A stretch of 64,000 nucleotides of DNA from Martelella limonii (GTDB lineage: Bacteria; Pseudomonadota; Alphaproteobacteria; Rhizobiales; Rhizobiaceae): positions 1 through 64,000 of the forward strand of contig NZ_JABUOU010000012.1 of assembly GCF_013344475.1 (NCBI RefSeq), given 5' to 3'. The first letter of the stretch is position 1. Each line of letters opens with the position of its first letter. The position numbers and the translations under genes were made by a program. Under the pieces are notes generated by a model, which was not told where the DNA came from, searched no databases, and saw nothing but the letters and a program-made list of their open reading frames with translations. Below are positions 17,108-26,730 of this stretch, piece after piece.

Positions 17108-17638
17108 ATGACGACTGAAAATGCAACCGGCAAGAAGGCATCGAGCCGGGCGATGACGGCCCTTCTGGTGTTTCTGGCGCTCTGTCTCGGGCTTTTCATC
17201 TTCGACCGCGACAACTTTTATCTCTGGGCGAAGGCGATCCACATCATGGCGGTGATCGCCTGGATGGCGGGCATGTTCTACCTGCCGCGCCTGTTCGTCT
17301 ACCATGCCGACACGGTGCCCGGTTCCGAGCAGTCGGAAACGTTCAAGATCATGGAGCATCGCCTGATGAAGGTGATCATGAATCCGGCGATGATCCTGAC
17401 ATGGGTGTTCGGGCTTTATCTTGCCTGGGAAGGCTTCCGCTTCTCCGGCGGCTGGCTGCATGTGAAGCTTCTCGCAGTCGTGCTTCTTTCCGGCGCGCAT
17501 GGCTATTTCAGCAAGTCCGTAAAGGACTTCGGCGCCGACAAGCGGCTGAAGGGCGCAAAGCACTGGCGCATGGTTAACGAAATACCAACCGTGTTGATGA
17601 TCATTATCGTGATTATGGTGGTTTTGAAGCCATTTTAA
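17108..17638 (+). CDS. hemJ: Protoporphyrinogen IX oxidase HemJ
   Basis: Membrane enzyme oxidising protoporphyrinogen IX to protoporphyrin IX. The 176-residue protein has about five hydrophobic segments. It shows the conserved AKAIHIMAVIAWMAGMFYLPRLFVYH, which carries the histidines proposed as heme ligands, and the MKVIMNPAMILTWVFGLYL segment, both diagnostic of the HemJ (UPF0093) family. The N-terminal hydrophilic stretch of about 15 residues is longer than in some members; gaaggaaagccgtc upstream supports this start. Location after hemE is the standard alphaproteobacterial order hemE-hemJ-rho. Confidence 0.92.
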   Translation: MTTENATGKKASSRAMTALLVFLALCLGLFIFDRDNFYLWAKAIHIMAVIAWMAGMFYLPRLFVYHADTVPGSEQSETFKIMEHRLMKVIMNPAMILTWVFGLYLAWEGFRFSGGWLHVKLLAVVLLSGAHGYFSKSVKDFGADKRLKGAKHWRMVNEIPTVLMIIIVIMVVLKPF

Positions 17639-17836
17639 TCATTTGATGAACGATTTAGCCGGTTTCTGGGGATAAAACTGCTGTTTTTGCCCTTGTAACG
17701 CCTCGAGCAAATCAGTATCTTCCGGCCTACTCATCCAAAAGGCCTACGCGAAAGTACCCCCTGCCGATGCAAATTGGCACTGCTCTACAAGCGCAATCGG
17801 CTTTTCTTTCATCATGACAACATCACGGTTTTCTTC

Positions 17837-19102
17837 ATGTCTCAAATGAAGCTTCAGGAACTGAAGAGTAAGACGCCTACCGATCTTCTTGCCTTTGCCG
17901 AATCCCTCGAAGTCGAGGGTGCCAGCACAATGCGCAAGCAGGAGCTGATGTTCGCCATTCTCAAGGTGCTTGCAACGCAAGAGGTGGAGATCATCGGTGA
18001 AGGTGTGGTCGAGGTTCTGCAGGACGGTTTCGGCTTTCTGCGCTCGGCCAATGCCAATTATCTGCCCGGTCCCGACGACATCTATATTTCGCCCTCCCAG
18101 ATCCGCCGCTTCGCGCTGAAGACCGGCGACACGGTTGAAGGGCCGATCCGCGGGCCGAAGGAAGGCGAACGCTATTTCGCGCTTCTCAAGGTCAACACAA
18201 TCAATTCCGACGATCCGGAAAAGATCCGCCACAAGGTTCATTTCGACAATCTGACGCCGCTCTATCCTGACGAGCGCTTCAAGATGGAGCTCGACAATCC
18301 GACCTCCAAGGATCATTCCGCCCGCGTCATCGACCTGGTGGCGCCGCTCGGCAAGGGCCAGCGCGGCCTGATCGTGGCCCCGCCGCGCACCGGCAAGACG
18401 GTGCTGCTGCAAAACATTGCCCATTCGATCACCGCCAACCATCCGGAATGCTTCCTGATCGTTCTCCTGATTGACGAGCGCCCCGAGGAAGTGACCGACA
18501 TGCAGCGCTCGGTAAAGGGCGAAGTGGTTTCCTCCACCTTCGATGAACCGGCGGTCCGTCATGTGCAGGTCGCCGAAATGGTGATCGAAAAGGCGAAGCG
18601 CCTAGTCGAGCACGGCCGTGACGTCGTCATCCTGCTCGATTCGATTACCCGTCTTGGCCGTGCCTACAACACCGTTGTGCCGTCTTCCGGCAAGGTGCTG
18701 ACAGGCGGTGTCGACGCCAATGCGCTGCAGCGTCCGAAGCGGTTCTTCGGTGCTGCCCGTAACATCGAGGAGGGCGGCTCGCTGACGATCATCGCGACTG
18801 CGCTGATCGATACCGGCAGCCGCATGGACGAAGTGATCTTCGAAGAATTCAAGGGCACGGGCAACTCGGAAATCGTGCTGGATCGCAAGGTTGCCGACAA
18901 GCGCATCTTCCCGGCCATGGATATCCTCAAGTCGGGTACCCGCAAGGAAGACCTGCTGGTGCCGCGCCAGGATCTCCAGAAGATTTTCGTCCTGCGCCGC
19001 ATCCTTGCCCCGATGGGCACCACGGATGGCATCGAGTTCCTGATCGACAAGCTGAAGCAGACGAAGAACAACGCCGAGTTCTTCGAGTCGATGAACACGT
19101 AA
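17837..19102 (+). CDS. rho: Transcription termination factor Rho
   Basis: Hexameric RNA-dependent ATPase that terminates transcription. The 421-residue product begins [22 protein letters not shown], has the RNA-binding cold-shock-like domain with DGFGFLRS (RNP1), Walker [15 protein letters not shown], Walker [12 protein letters not shown] and the Q/R-loop region [20 protein letters not shown]. The frame is open upstream to 17774, but the extra 21 residues (FFHHDN...) are not Rho-like, so 17837 is chosen. The 198-bp leader after hemJ may hold its own promoter. A perfect hairpin lies 45 bp after the stop. Confidence 0.96.
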   Translation: MSQMKLQELKSKTPTDLLAFAESLEVEGASTMRKQELMFAILKVLATQEVEIIGEGVVEVLQDGFGFLRSANANYLPGPDDIYISPSQIRRFALKTGDTVEGPIRGPKEGERYFALLKVNTINSDDPEKIRHKVHFDNLTPLYPDERFKMELDNPTSKDHSARVIDLVAPLGKGQRGLIVAPPRTGKTVLLQNIAHSITANHPECFLIVLLIDERPEEVTDMQRSVKGEVVSSTFDEPAVRHVQVAEMVIEKAKRLVEHGRDVVILLDSITRLGRAYNTVVPSSGKVLTGGVDANALQRPKRFFGAARNIEEGGSLTIIATALIDTGSRMDEVIFEEFKGTGNSEIVLDRKVADKRIFPAMDILKSGTRKEDLLVPRQDLQKIFVLRRILAPMGTTDGIEFLIDKLKQTKNNAEFFESMNT

Positions 19103-19147
19103 AGAGGAGGGCGCTGAGCGATCAGGGCCTTTCAAGCTCCGGAAATT

Positions 19148-19171
19148 CTCTCCCGCAAGCGTGCGGGAGAG
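19148..19171. terminator. Hairpin after rho (repeat-like)
   Basis: Perfect 10-bp inverted repeat CTCTCCCGCA / TGCGGGAGAG with a 4-base loop, no following T run. It resembles the palindromes at 48647 and 48723, so it may be a dispersed repeat used as terminator. The remainder of 19103-19391 shows no convincing gene. Confidence 0.6.
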
Positions 19172-19391
19172 GCAAAAGTTCGGCCTCGTCCGATCATGTT
19201 GCATGGAAAAGATGCGTCTTGCTTCCGCTGCGCTGCGCCTGAGGCCTGTGTTCAGCGCCGATCCTGTCCAGCCCCTGTCGCCTATCTGCTTGACGGGCCG
19301 GCTGAGACGATCCAAGCTCTACAAGCGCGAAACGGCTCCGCAACACGCAGAGCCTCTTTTCCTTAAGGCACTGTTATAATTTGGTTATCCC

Positions 19392-20702
19392 ATGTCATCA
19401 GACACAATCTACGCGCTTTCAAGCGGTGCGCTCCCATCGGGTGTCGCCGTCATCCGGCTCTCCGGAGGACAGGCCTTTGCAGCCTGTGCCGCTATTGCGG
19501 GAAAGGTGCCGGAGCCGCGCAGGGCGCAACTGATGAGCCTTCGCGATGCCGACGGATTGACGATCGACAAGGCTCTCGTGCTTGCCTTCCAGGGCCCGGC
19601 GTCCTTTACCGGCGAAGATTGCATCGAACTTCATCTTCATGGCGGCAGGGCGGTTGTGCGCGCGATGCTCCATTGCCTCTCCGCGATGCCGGGTCTTCGC
19701 CATGCGGAAGCGGGTGAATTCACCCGCCGGGCATTCGAGAACGGCAAGCTCGATCTGGTCGAGGCGGAAGGTCTTTCCGATATGATATCGGCCGAAACGG
19801 AAATGCAGCGCCGCCTTGCGATGGAGCAGGCGAATGGTGGGCTTTCGAAGCTTTATGAGGGCTGGGCCGAAAGATTGACCCATGCGCGGGCGATGATCGA
19901 GGCCGAGCTCGATTTTTCCGATGAGGAAGACATACCCGGTTCCGTTTCGGCGACGATCTGGGCCGAAGTCACCCGCATATCGGACGCGATCCAGGCGCAT
20001 CTTGAAGGCAGTCGGGCAGGGGAGATCATCCGCGATGGATATCGCGTCGTGATCGCCGGGCCGCCCAATGCCGGCAAGTCCAGCCTGCTTAATGCGCTGG
20101 CACGGCGCGAGGTCGCAATCGTGACCGAGATCGCCGGCACCACCCGCGACGTGCTGGAAGTGAACCTCGATATTGGCGGTTATGCCGTTCGGCTTTGCGA
20201 TACGGCTGGCCTGCGTGACAGCGCTGATCTGGTCGAGGTTGAGGGTGTCCGGCGGGCGAGGGCATTGCTGGCGGAGGCGGATCTGGTTCTGTCGCTCGCA
20301 GATGTCCGGAGCGGAACGCCGCCTGAGGATTTTTCAGGCGATGTGCTGGCTATCGGTACAAGGATAGATGAGGGCGGTGAGTACGATCCTTTCCCTTATG
20401 ACCTGGTGATCTCCTCCAGAACCGGTGAGGGCATGGATGCTCTGGTTGAAGCAATCGGGGAAAGGTTGGCAGTGCGTTTGGGAAGCGCTTCGTTCTCCCT
20501 TCCGGTTCGTGACCGGCAGATTGGCTATCTCCGGCAGACGCTCGGCCATATCGGTGAAGCTATCGAGAGGCGCGACGCGTCGCCGGAAATTCCTGCGGAA
20601 TCGCTGCGGGCGGCCGCTTTGTCGCTCGGCCGGATCACGGGGCGGGTGGATGTCGAGAACCTTCTGGATGTCATCTTTTCCTCCTTCTGTGTCGGTAAAT
20701 AG
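19392..20702 (+). CDS. mnmE: tRNA modification GTPase MnmE
   Basis: GTPase that, with MnmG, installs the cmnm5 group on wobble uridine 34 of certain tRNAs. The 436-residue protein starts DTIYALSSGALPSGVAVIRLSG (folate-binding TrmE-N domain) and contains GEFTRRAFENGKLDLVEAEGL, the G domain with P-loop GPPNAGKSS, the G2 loop AGTTRDVLE and DTAG, and the family-defining C-terminal CVGK. The typical NKxD guanine-specificity motif is degenerate here (GTRID). The partner mnmG follows after 184 bp, interrupted by a perfect parS site. Confidence 0.95.
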   Translation: MSSDTIYALSSGALPSGVAVIRLSGGQAFAACAAIAGKVPEPRRAQLMSLRDADGLTIDKALVLAFQGPASFTGEDCIELHLHGGRAVVRAMLHCLSAMPGLRHAEAGEFTRRAFENGKLDLVEAEGLSDMISAETEMQRRLAMEQANGGLSKLYEGWAERLTHARAMIEAELDFSDEEDIPGSVSATIWAEVTRISDAIQAHLEGSRAGEIIRDGYRVVIAGPPNAGKSSLLNALARREVAIVTEIAGTTRDVLEVNLDIGGYAVRLCDTAGLRDSADLVEVEGVRRARALLAEADLVLSLADVRSGTPPEDFSGDVLAIGTRIDEGGEYDPFPYDLVISSRTGEGMDALVEAIGERLAVRLGSASFSLPVRDRQIGYLRQTLGHIGEAIERRDASPEIPAESLRAAALSLGRITGRVDVENLLDVIFSSFCVGK

Positions 20703-20710
20703 CCAAGGCG

Positions 20711-20726
20711 TGTTTCACGTGAAACA
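20711..20726. promoter_or_regulatory. parS: parS site 2 (perfect, between mnmE and mnmG)
   Basis: Perfect 16-bp palindrome TGTTTCACGTGAAACA, identical to the widely conserved chromosomal parS sequence bound by ParB. It starts eight bases after the mnmE stop and lies 3.5 kb upstream of parB. Confidence 0.93.
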
Positions 20727-20886
20727 CATCTCGGCTTTCCTCTGCTTGGCTTGAGGTGAGCCGGCTTGACTTGCGCCTGATCTCGCTGCACAACGGCGCG
20801 GTAAAGGGATGCACCCAACAGTTTCTGCTGATTGATGCAGAGCAATGCGGCTCCGGGAATTGACCCGTCGAGCCATGGAGTCTCGA

Positions 20887-22734
20887 ATGTCCTATGATGT
20901 GATCATCATCGGCGGTGGCCATGCAGGCTCTGAAGCCGCAAGTGCTGCCGCGCGCGCCGGCGCAAAGACCGCGCTCATCACCCACCGCGCCGATACCATC
21001 GGCGTCATGTCCTGCAACCCGGCGATTGGCGGGTTGGGCAAGGGCCATCTTGTACGCGAGATCGATGCGCTTGACGGATTGATGGGCCGGGTGGCGGATG
21101 CGGCTGCGATCCAGTATCGCATGCTGAACCGGCGCAAGGGACCCGCGGTCCGCGGCCCACGGAGCCAGGCTGATCGCAAGCTTTACCGGGAGGCGATGCA
21201 GGCAGCGCTTGCCGAAACCGACAATCTCGACATCGTTGAAGGTGACGTCTTCGATCTCGAGACCGACCAGGGCCAGGTGACGGCTGTCATTCTCGCCGAC
21301 GGCAGGCGCTTCGCCTGCAAGGCCGCGGTTCTGACGACGGGCACATTTCTGCGCGGTCTTATCCATATTGGCAATCGGAAGATTCCTGCGGGTCGGGTGG
21401 GGGAGGCGCCGTCTGTCGGCCTCTCCGCGACGCTTGCGCGTCTCGGCCTTTCGCTTGGAAGGTTGAAGACCGGCACGCCCGCACGCCTGGACGGCCGCAC
21501 CATCGACTGGGCATCGCTCGATCTGCAGGGTGCCGATGATGATCCGACGCCCTTTTCATTTATGACCACAGAGATCCGCAATCGCCAGATCGATTGCGGG
21601 ATTACCCGCACCACGCAGGCGGTTCATGATATCATCCGCGACAATATCGGCCTTTCGGCGATGTATTCAGGTCAGATCGAGGGCGTGGGTCCGCGCTACT
21701 GCCCGTCGGTGGAAGACAAGATCATGCGCTTCGGCGACCGCGACGGCCATCAGATCTTCCTGGAGCCCGAGGGTCTTGATGACCATACGGTCTATCCCAA
21801 TGGTATCTCGACCTCGCTTCCGGAGGACGTTCAGGACGCCTTCATCCATGCCATACCCGGTCTGGAAAAGGTGACGATCCTTCAGCCTGGCTACGCGATC
21901 GAGTATGATCATGTCGATCCCCGCGAGCTGACGTCATCGCTTGAGCTGAAGAAGCTTGGCGGCTTGTTCCTTGCCGGGCAGATCAACGGCACGACGGGAT
22001 ATGAAGAGGCCGGCGCCCAGGGTCTGGTCGCTGGGCTGAACGCCGCGATGCGCGCGGGCGGCAATCAGCCCGTGCTGTTCTCGCGGACGGATTCCTATAT
22101 CGGCGTGATGATTGATGACCTGACGAGCAGGGGTGTCGCCGAGCCCTATCGCATGTTCACGTCGCGGGCCGAGTATCGCCTGACGTTGCGTGCCGACAAT
22201 GCAGACCAGCGGCTGACACCGATGGCGATTGCGCTCGGCATCGCATCCAGCGCGCGTCGCGAGAAATTCTCCACCTATATGGAAGCGATTGAGCAGGGCA
22301 GGGATGCGCTGCAAAGCCGTTCGGTGACACCGAATGAAGCGGCCCGCTTTGGCCTGAAGCTCAACCAGGATGGCCAGCGACGCACGGCCTATGAGCTTCT
22401 GGCCTACCCTGATCAGGACTTCTCCGGCATCAGCGCTATCTGGCCGGAGCTCGGGGATATCCCGGCGCCGGTGCGGAACGCGCTCGAGATCGAGGCGTCC
22501 TACGCGGTCTATCTCGACCGCCAGGCGGCGGATATCGCGGATGTGCAGCGAGATGAGGGAAGGGTGATCCCGGTCGATTTCGACTATGCGGGCCTGTCCG
22601 GCCTCTCCAATGAATTGAAGGGGAAGCTTTCGGCAGCGCGACCGGCAACCATCGCCCAGGCAAGTCGCATTGATGGCATGACGCCGGCGGCCCTGTCGCT
22701 TCTCCTGGTTCGTCTCAAACTGCAGGCAGCATGA
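20887..22734 (+). CDS. mnmG: tRNA uridine-5-carboxymethylaminomethyl modification enzyme MnmG
   Basis: FAD enzyme partner of MnmE in wobble-uridine modification. The 615-residue protein begins [17 protein letters not shown] (FAD-binding motif) and shows [66 protein letters not shown] and the C-terminal [20 protein letters not shown] 20887 is preferred because ggag lies at suitable distance; ATGs at 20845 and 20875 are in frame but give an atypical arginine-rich leader. The last four bases overlap the start of rsmG, so both are translated together. Confidence 0.95.
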   Translation: MSYDVIIIGGGHAGSEAASAAARAGAKTALITHRADTIGVMSCNPAIGGLGKGHLVREIDALDGLMGRVADAAAIQYRMLNRRKGPAVRGPRSQADRKLYREAMQAALAETDNLDIVEGDVFDLETDQGQVTAVILADGRRFACKAAVLTTGTFLRGLIHIGNRKIPAGRVGEAPSVGLSATLARLGLSLGRLKTGTPARLDGRTIDWASLDLQGADDDPTPFSFMTTEIRNRQIDCGITRTTQAVHDIIRDNIGLSAMYSGQIEGVGPRYCPSVEDKIMRFGDRDGHQIFLEPEGLDDHTVYPNGISTSLPEDVQDAFIHAIPGLEKVTILQPGYAIEYDHVDPRELTSSLELKKLGGLFLAGQINGTTGYEEAGAQGLVAGLNAAMRAGGNQPVLFSRTDSYIGVMIDDLTSRGVAEPYRMFTSRAEYRLTLRADNADQRLTPMAIALGIASSARREKFSTYMEAIEQGRDALQSRSVTPNEAARFGLKLNQDGQRRTAYELLAYPDQDFSGISAIWPELGDIPAPVRNALEIEASYAVYLDRQAADIADVQRDEGRVIPVDFDYAGLSGLSNELKGKLSAARPATIAQASRIDGMTPAALSLLLVRLKLQAA

Positions 22735-23354
22735 TTGTGAAGTTGAACGGCAAGACTGTTTCACGTGAAACACAGGAGCGGTTGGATCGCTTCGTGGCGC
22801 ATTTCGAAAAATGGGCGCGCTCGATCAACCTTGTTGCGCCTTCGACCAGGCAGCAGATCTGGGATCGCCACATCGCAGACAGCGCCCAGCTCTTCAGCCT
22901 TGCGCCGGAGCCCCGAACCTGGATCGATCTCGGCAGCGGAGGAGGGTTTCCTGGCATCGTCACGGCGATCCTGCTCGCCGAAGCAGGGGAGGGCTGGGTC
23001 CATCTCGTGGAAAGCAACAACAAGAAGGCGTCGTTCCTGCGCACCGCGATCCGCGAGACGGGCGCTCGTGCCAGCGTGCACGCCATTCGCGCCGAGACCG
23101 CGCCCTCCGAAATTGCGCAGGCACAGCTGATGTCGGCGCGTGCGCTCGCCGCGCTTGACGATCTTTTCGTCTACGCCGTTCCCTGGTTTCAGGCAGATCC
23201 GGCGTTCCGTGCCTTTTTCCACAAGGGCCGGGATTATCAGCGCGAGATTGACAAAGCGCGTGACCGATGGACCTTCGATCTGATAAAACATGATAGCAAG
23301 GTCGAGTCCGGCTCGGTCATCCTCGAAATTTCGGGCCTTGCACCGGCTTTTTGA
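22731..23354 (+). CDS. rsmG: 16S rRNA (guanine-527-N7)-methyltransferase RsmG
   Basis: SAM-dependent methyltransferase acting on G527 of 16S rRNA. The 207-residue protein has [20 protein letters not shown] (SAM motif I), [14 protein letters not shown] and [13 protein letters not shown]. The N-terminal [13 protein letters not shown] is encoded across a perfect parS site at 22757-22772 (Ser11-Thr14). It is coupled to mnmG by a 4-base overlap and followed 19 bp later by parA, in the conserved mnmG-rsmG-parA-parB order. Confidence 0.94.
   Translation: MIVKLNGKTVSRETQERLDRFVAHFEKWARSINLVAPSTRQQIWDRHIADSAQLFSLAPEPRTWIDLGSGGGFPGIVTAILLAEAGEGWVHLVESNNKKASFLRTAIRETGARASVHAIRAETAPSEIAQAQLMSARALAALDDLFVYAVPWFQADPAFRAFFHKGRDYQREIDKARDRWTFDLIKHDSKVESGSVILEISGLAPAF
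22757..22772. promoter_or_regulatory. parS: parS site 3 (perfect, inside rsmG)
   Basis: Perfect palindrome TGTTTCACGTGAAACA placed in codons 9-14 of rsmG, 1.4 kb upstream of parB. It is identical to the site at 20711-20726. Confidence 0.93.
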
Positions 23355-23373
23355 AAACAGGGGCGGGACGGCC

Positions 23374-24165
23374 ATGAGTCACAAGACGCGCGTCATTACG
23401 GTTGCCAACCAGAAGGGTGGCGTCGGCAAGACGACGACGGCCATCAATCTGGCAACCGCGCTTGCGGCCATCGGGGAAAAGGTGCTGATCGTCGACCTGG
23501 ATCCGCAGGGCAATGCCAGCACCGGTCTCGGGATCGAGCGCAATCAGCGGAGCGTCTCCGCCTATGATGTACTCGTCGGCGACAAGACGCTGGTCGAGGC
23601 CGCCGTGCGGACTGCGGTTCCCAATCTCGATATCGTGCCATCGACGCTCGATCTTCTCGGTTTCGAACTGGAGATTGCCACCGATCCGCGGCGCGTTTTC
23701 AAGCTGCGTGATGCATTGGCGCACAGCGATATCAGCAAGTATCGTTACGTGTTCTGCGATTGCCCGCCTTCCTTCAACCTGCTGACGATGAATGCCATGG
23801 GTGCCGCCAATGCGATATTGGTGCCGTTGCAGTGCGAGTTTTTTGCGCTTGAGGGTCTGAGCCAGTTGCTCGACACGGTCTCGGAAGTGCGCAGCACGAT
23901 CAACCCCGGGCTCGAAATCCAGGGTGTGGTTCTGACCATGTATGACAGCCGCAACAACCTTGCCCAGCAGGTCGTCTCGGATGTGCGCGAATATATGGGC
24001 GAAAAGGTCTACAAGACGCTGATACCGCGCAATGTCCGCGTGTCGGAGGCGCCGTCCTTCGGCAAGCCTGTCATCCTCTATGATCTGAGGTGCCAGGGCA
24101 GCCAGGCCTATATTCAGCTTGCGTCGGAAATCATCCAGCGCGAACGCGCGCTGGCGGCGGCGTGA
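23374..24165 (+). CDS. parA: Chromosome partitioning ATPase ParA
   Basis: Walker-type ATPase that segregates newly replicated origins together with ParB-parS. The 263-residue protein has the deviant Walker A VANQKGGVGKTTTAINLA, the VDLDPQGNAS motif and DCPPSFNLLTMNA. The start at 23374 gives the standard N-terminus SHKTRVITVANQ and has gggacgg upstream; an upstream frame from 23290 would run back into rsmG. parB follows after 21 bp. The chromosomal location next to the origin and parS sites marks this as the chromosomal system, not a plasmid type. Confidence 0.96.
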   Translation: MSHKTRVITVANQKGGVGKTTTAINLATALAAIGEKVLIVDLDPQGNASTGLGIERNQRSVSAYDVLVGDKTLVEAAVRTAVPNLDIVPSTLDLLGFELEIATDPRRVFKLRDALAHSDISKYRYVFCDCPPSFNLLTMNAMGAANAILVPLQCEFFALEGLSQLLDTVSEVRSTINPGLEIQGVVLTMYDSRNNLAQQVVSDVREYMGEKVYKTLIPRNVRVSEAPSFGKPVILYDLRCQGSQAYIQLASEIIQRERALAAA

Positions 24166-24186
24166 TACTCCAAGGGTGGTGATGCG

Positions 24187-25062
24187 ATGAGCGATGACAA
24201 TTCCAAACGGCGTCTCGGCCGCGGCCTTGCCGCGCTGATCGGCGATATCGAAAGGCCGGCCGAGACAGGTGCGCCACCGGTTTCGGCCGATCGACGGATT
24301 CCGATCGAGTTCATCAGCCGCAACCCCCGCAACCCGCGGCGCCATTTCGAGGAGGCGGATCTGCGTGATCTTGCGGCCTCCGTGCGCCAGCACGGCATCG
24401 TGCAGCCGGTCGTGGTCCGTACCATCGGTGAGCAGCGCTATGAAATCATCGCCGGCGAGCGGCGCTGGCGCGCAGCACAGCTTGCGGGTCTCGCGGAAGT
24501 TCCGGCGCTGATCCGCGACGTTGATGATCGCACCGCGCTCGAGATCGCCATTGTTGAAAATGTCCAGCGTGCCGATCTCAACCCGCTCGAAGAGGCCAAT
24601 GGCTACGAACTTCTGATGGCCGAGCATGGCTACACCCAGAATGATCTCGGTGACATTATTGGCAAGAGCCGCAGCCATGTCGCCAACAGTCTCCGCCTCT
24701 TAAAGCTGCCGGAAGGTGTCCAGACCATGCTGGCGGAGGGCGCGCTGTCCGCTGGCCATGCTCGTGCGTTGATCTCTACGCCTGATCCGGAAAGCCTTGC
24801 CCGTACGGTTGTCGAGCGTGGCATGTCCGTACGCGATACCGAGCGGCTGGCGCAGAAGGCAATCGAAGGCGGAAGCGGCGCGACACGGCAGGCGCGTCAG
24901 AAGGATGCCGATACGCTCGCCCTCGAAAAGACCCTCTCGGACCGTCTCGGCCTTGGCGTGGTGATCGATCACAAGGCGAATGGCGGTCAGATCAGGATTT
25001 CCTACAAGACTCTCGATCAGCTCGACGATCTTTGCCGTCGTCTTGATCGCACGCCAAATTGA
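24187..25062 (+). CDS. parB: Chromosome partitioning protein ParB (CTPase, parS-binding)
   Basis: CTP-dependent DNA clamp that loads at parS and spreads. The 291-residue protein begins with the ParA-stimulating segment RRLGRGLAALIGD, followed by the CTP-binding motifs RNPRNPRRHF and GERRWRAA, the NVQRADLNPLEEANGY segment, a helix-turn-helix around QNDLGDIIGKSRSHVANSLRL, and a C-terminal dimerisation region. Binding targets are visible in this window (14107, 20711, 22757, 33372). It is the last gene of the rightward hemE-parB stretch and ends at a convergent hairpin with holA. Confidence 0.96.
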   Translation: MSDDNSKRRLGRGLAALIGDIERPAETGAPPVSADRRIPIEFISRNPRNPRRHFEEADLRDLAASVRQHGIVQPVVVRTIGEQRYEIIAGERRWRAAQLAGLAEVPALIRDVDDRTALEIAIVENVQRADLNPLEEANGYELLMAEHGYTQNDLGDIIGKSRSHVANSLRLLKLPEGVQTMLAEGALSAGHARALISTPDPESLARTVVERGMSVRDTERLAQKAIEGGSGATRQARQKDADTLALEKTLSDRLGLGVVIDHKANGGQIRISYKTLDQLDDLCRRLDRTPN

Positions 25063-25064
25063 TA

Positions 25065-25090
25065 TGATACAATATAATTGAGTTGTATCA
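25065..25090. terminator. Convergent terminator parB / holA
   Basis: 8-bp inverted repeat TGATACAA / TTGTATCA with an A/T-rich 10-base loop, located between the parB stop and the holA stop. It stands out as A/T-rich in GC-rich surroundings and could act in both directions. Confidence 0.6.
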
Positions 25091-25119
25091 GAGTCTTGCG
25101 GAGAGACTTCGGAGGATTC

Positions 25120-26160
25120 TCAACCGCGCGTCGCAGCGCGGTTCGACCGCAGCGATAGCGACAGAAGCGTCTGCATCGCGATGCTTTCCTCTAGTTCGGG
25201 ATATTGCCGCGTCTTCAGGACGGTGTCGGCAAGAAGCCGCAGCGCCCTTGCGGTCGCCGCGCTGTTCCAGGCGCCGAGCGCGCGTTCGAAGATCGGTTTG
25301 CGCTTGAAAAAGATGTGCCGGCCATGGGTCTGCATCACCTGGCTCGCGGGCAGGCGCTTGCTTTCCATCTCGGCACGCATCTGGTCGAGCAGATGGAACT
25401 GGCGGATGCAGCCGTTCAGGATCAGGAAGATCGGTGTCTTGGATTGCGCCGTCTTCGCCATGGCGTGGCGAAGGGCGGCCATATCGCCGGAGAGCACGGC
25501 ATCCACCGCATCATCGGCTGAAATCGCGCTGGCATCGCCGATGACGGCCGCGACGTGCTCCTCGTTGATCACATCCAGCCCGCGGCCATAGAGCACCAGC
25601 TTGTCGATTTCGTTGCGCGTCGCCAGCCGATCGCCGCCGATCAGCGACAGCAGCAATTGCCGGGCAGGGGGGGTGATCCTTAGTCCCGCCTCGGAAAGCG
25701 CCTGATCGATCAGCGTATTGAGCGCGCGGGCATCATCGGCATAGCAGGGAATGGCTGCAATGCTGCGCGCAGCCTCTGCAGCCTTCCGCATCGCCGTGCC
25801 TTTCCGCAACTCGCCTGCCTCGATAATCAGCGAGGCGTTCTGCGGTGGGGTCTCTGCAAGCATTTTCATCACGTCGGAAAGCGTCTTGTCATTGCCGCCG
25901 GCGCGCACCCACACCAGTCGCTCGCCGCCAAAAAGGCCGATGGCGTTCATCTCGTCCATGATACGGCCGGCATCGATATCGCCGCTGTCGAGCTTCATCA
26001 CGGCGAAGGCGTCATCAAGCGGCACGCCCGTGCCTTTGGCGATCTGCGTCGCGCGCTCGCTCACCAGCCCGCGATCGGGCCCGTAGACCAGAAAAACCCG
26101 GTACTTGCGGGCATCCTGCTTCAGGAAGCCGTCAAACTGGTGGGACTTTATCTCGGTCAT
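25120..26160 (-). CDS. holA: DNA polymerase III delta subunit
   Basis: Clamp-loader subunit that opens the beta sliding clamp. The 346-residue protein shows the HolA pattern: FLVYGPDRGLVSERATQI at the N-terminus, a LDSGDIDAGRIMDEMNAIGLFGGERLVWV segment (in two parts), LIIEAGELRKGTAMRK, LIGGDRLATRNEIDKLVLY, and the C-terminal helical domain. It is 12 bp downstream of lptE on the minus strand, in the conserved leuS-lptE-holA order. Confidence 0.92.
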   Translation of the reverse strand: MTEIKSHQFDGFLKQDARKYRVFLVYGPDRGLVSERATQIAKGTGVPLDDAFAVMKLDSGDIDAGRIMDEMNAIGLFGGERLVWVRAGGNDKTLSDVMKMLAETPPQNASLIIEAGELRKGTAMRKAAEAARSIAAIPCYADDARALNTLIDQALSEAGLRITPPARQLLLSLIGGDRLATRNEIDKLVLYGRGLDVINEEHVAAVIGDASAISADDAVDAVLSGDMAALRHAMAKTAQSKTPIFLILNGCIRQFHLLDQMRAEMESKRLPASQVMQTHGRHIFFKRKPIFERALGAWNSAATARALRLLADTVLKTRQYPELEESIAMQTLLSLSLRSNRAATRG

Positions 26161-26172
26161 CGGCTGACCTTG

Positions 26173-26730
26173 CTATTTCGGAGCAGGGGCGGAGGGAATG
26201 ACCTCCGGCGGCTCCTTGTTGAGCGCGATCGCGAGATCGGCATTGATGATCTGGGCCACTTCCTGCGAGGCGCGCTGCTCGGCGTCACGGATGGCGCGCA
26301 GACGCGCATATTCCTGCGACGGGAAATCCACCAGCGCGATCGACTGGCGCCGGCCGGAGGCCAGCAGCTTGCTGTCCGAACGCCGTCTGAGCGCGTAATC
26401 CGCCGTCACGATCGTGCGCCCGGCGCTTGCCGTATCGGAGGAATCGTCCACCAGCACCTCGGAGGTTACCGCAAAGGCGGTAATGTTGACGTCATATTTC
26501 GGATCGGCACTTTCGCCAAGTCCGCCGCCGGTGATGAAGATCAGGTCGTTCAGCACATATTGCGCAACCGGGGTCACCGGGGTGTTGAAGGCGAGCTGAT
26601 GCATCTTCGCATTCAGCGCCGTGCCCTCCACGCCGCCATAAAGCGGGCGGACCTGGCAGGAGGAAAGCGCCAGCGCCGCGCCAAGCACGGCGGCCGGCAG
26701 AACGGCGCGGAAAAAGCGGTCAGACAACAA
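26173..26730 (-). CDS. lptE: LPS-assembly lipoprotein LptE
   Basis: Outer-membrane lipoprotein that plugs LptD for lipopolysaccharide insertion. The 185-residue protein has an N-terminal signal with lipobox LSSC (Cys25) followed by the typical QVRPLYGG. Residues [34 protein letters not shown] are typical of the alphaproteobacterial form. The C-terminus is rich in Pro/Ala ([11 protein letters not shown]). It overlaps the end of leuS by 11 bases and is followed by holA. Confidence 0.88.
   Translation of the reverse strand: MLSDRFFRAVLPAAVLGAALALSSCQVRPLYGGVEGTALNAKMHQLAFNTPVTPVAQYVLNDLIFITGGGLGESADPKYDVNITAFAVTSEVLVDDSSDTASAGRTIVTADYALRRRSDSKLLASGRRQSIALVDFPSQEYARLRAIRDAEQRASQEVAQIINADLAIALNKEPPEVIPSAPAPK

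Noticed and set aside
15976-17638. CtrA-type TTAA-N7-TTAA sites near the putative origin
   Set aside because: Single TTAA words occur (for example near 15893 and 15955), but no pair with the required spacing.
19161-19379. 72-codon frame between rho and mnmE
   Set aside because: Begins inside the rho hairpin, Arg/Leu-rich, and without motif.
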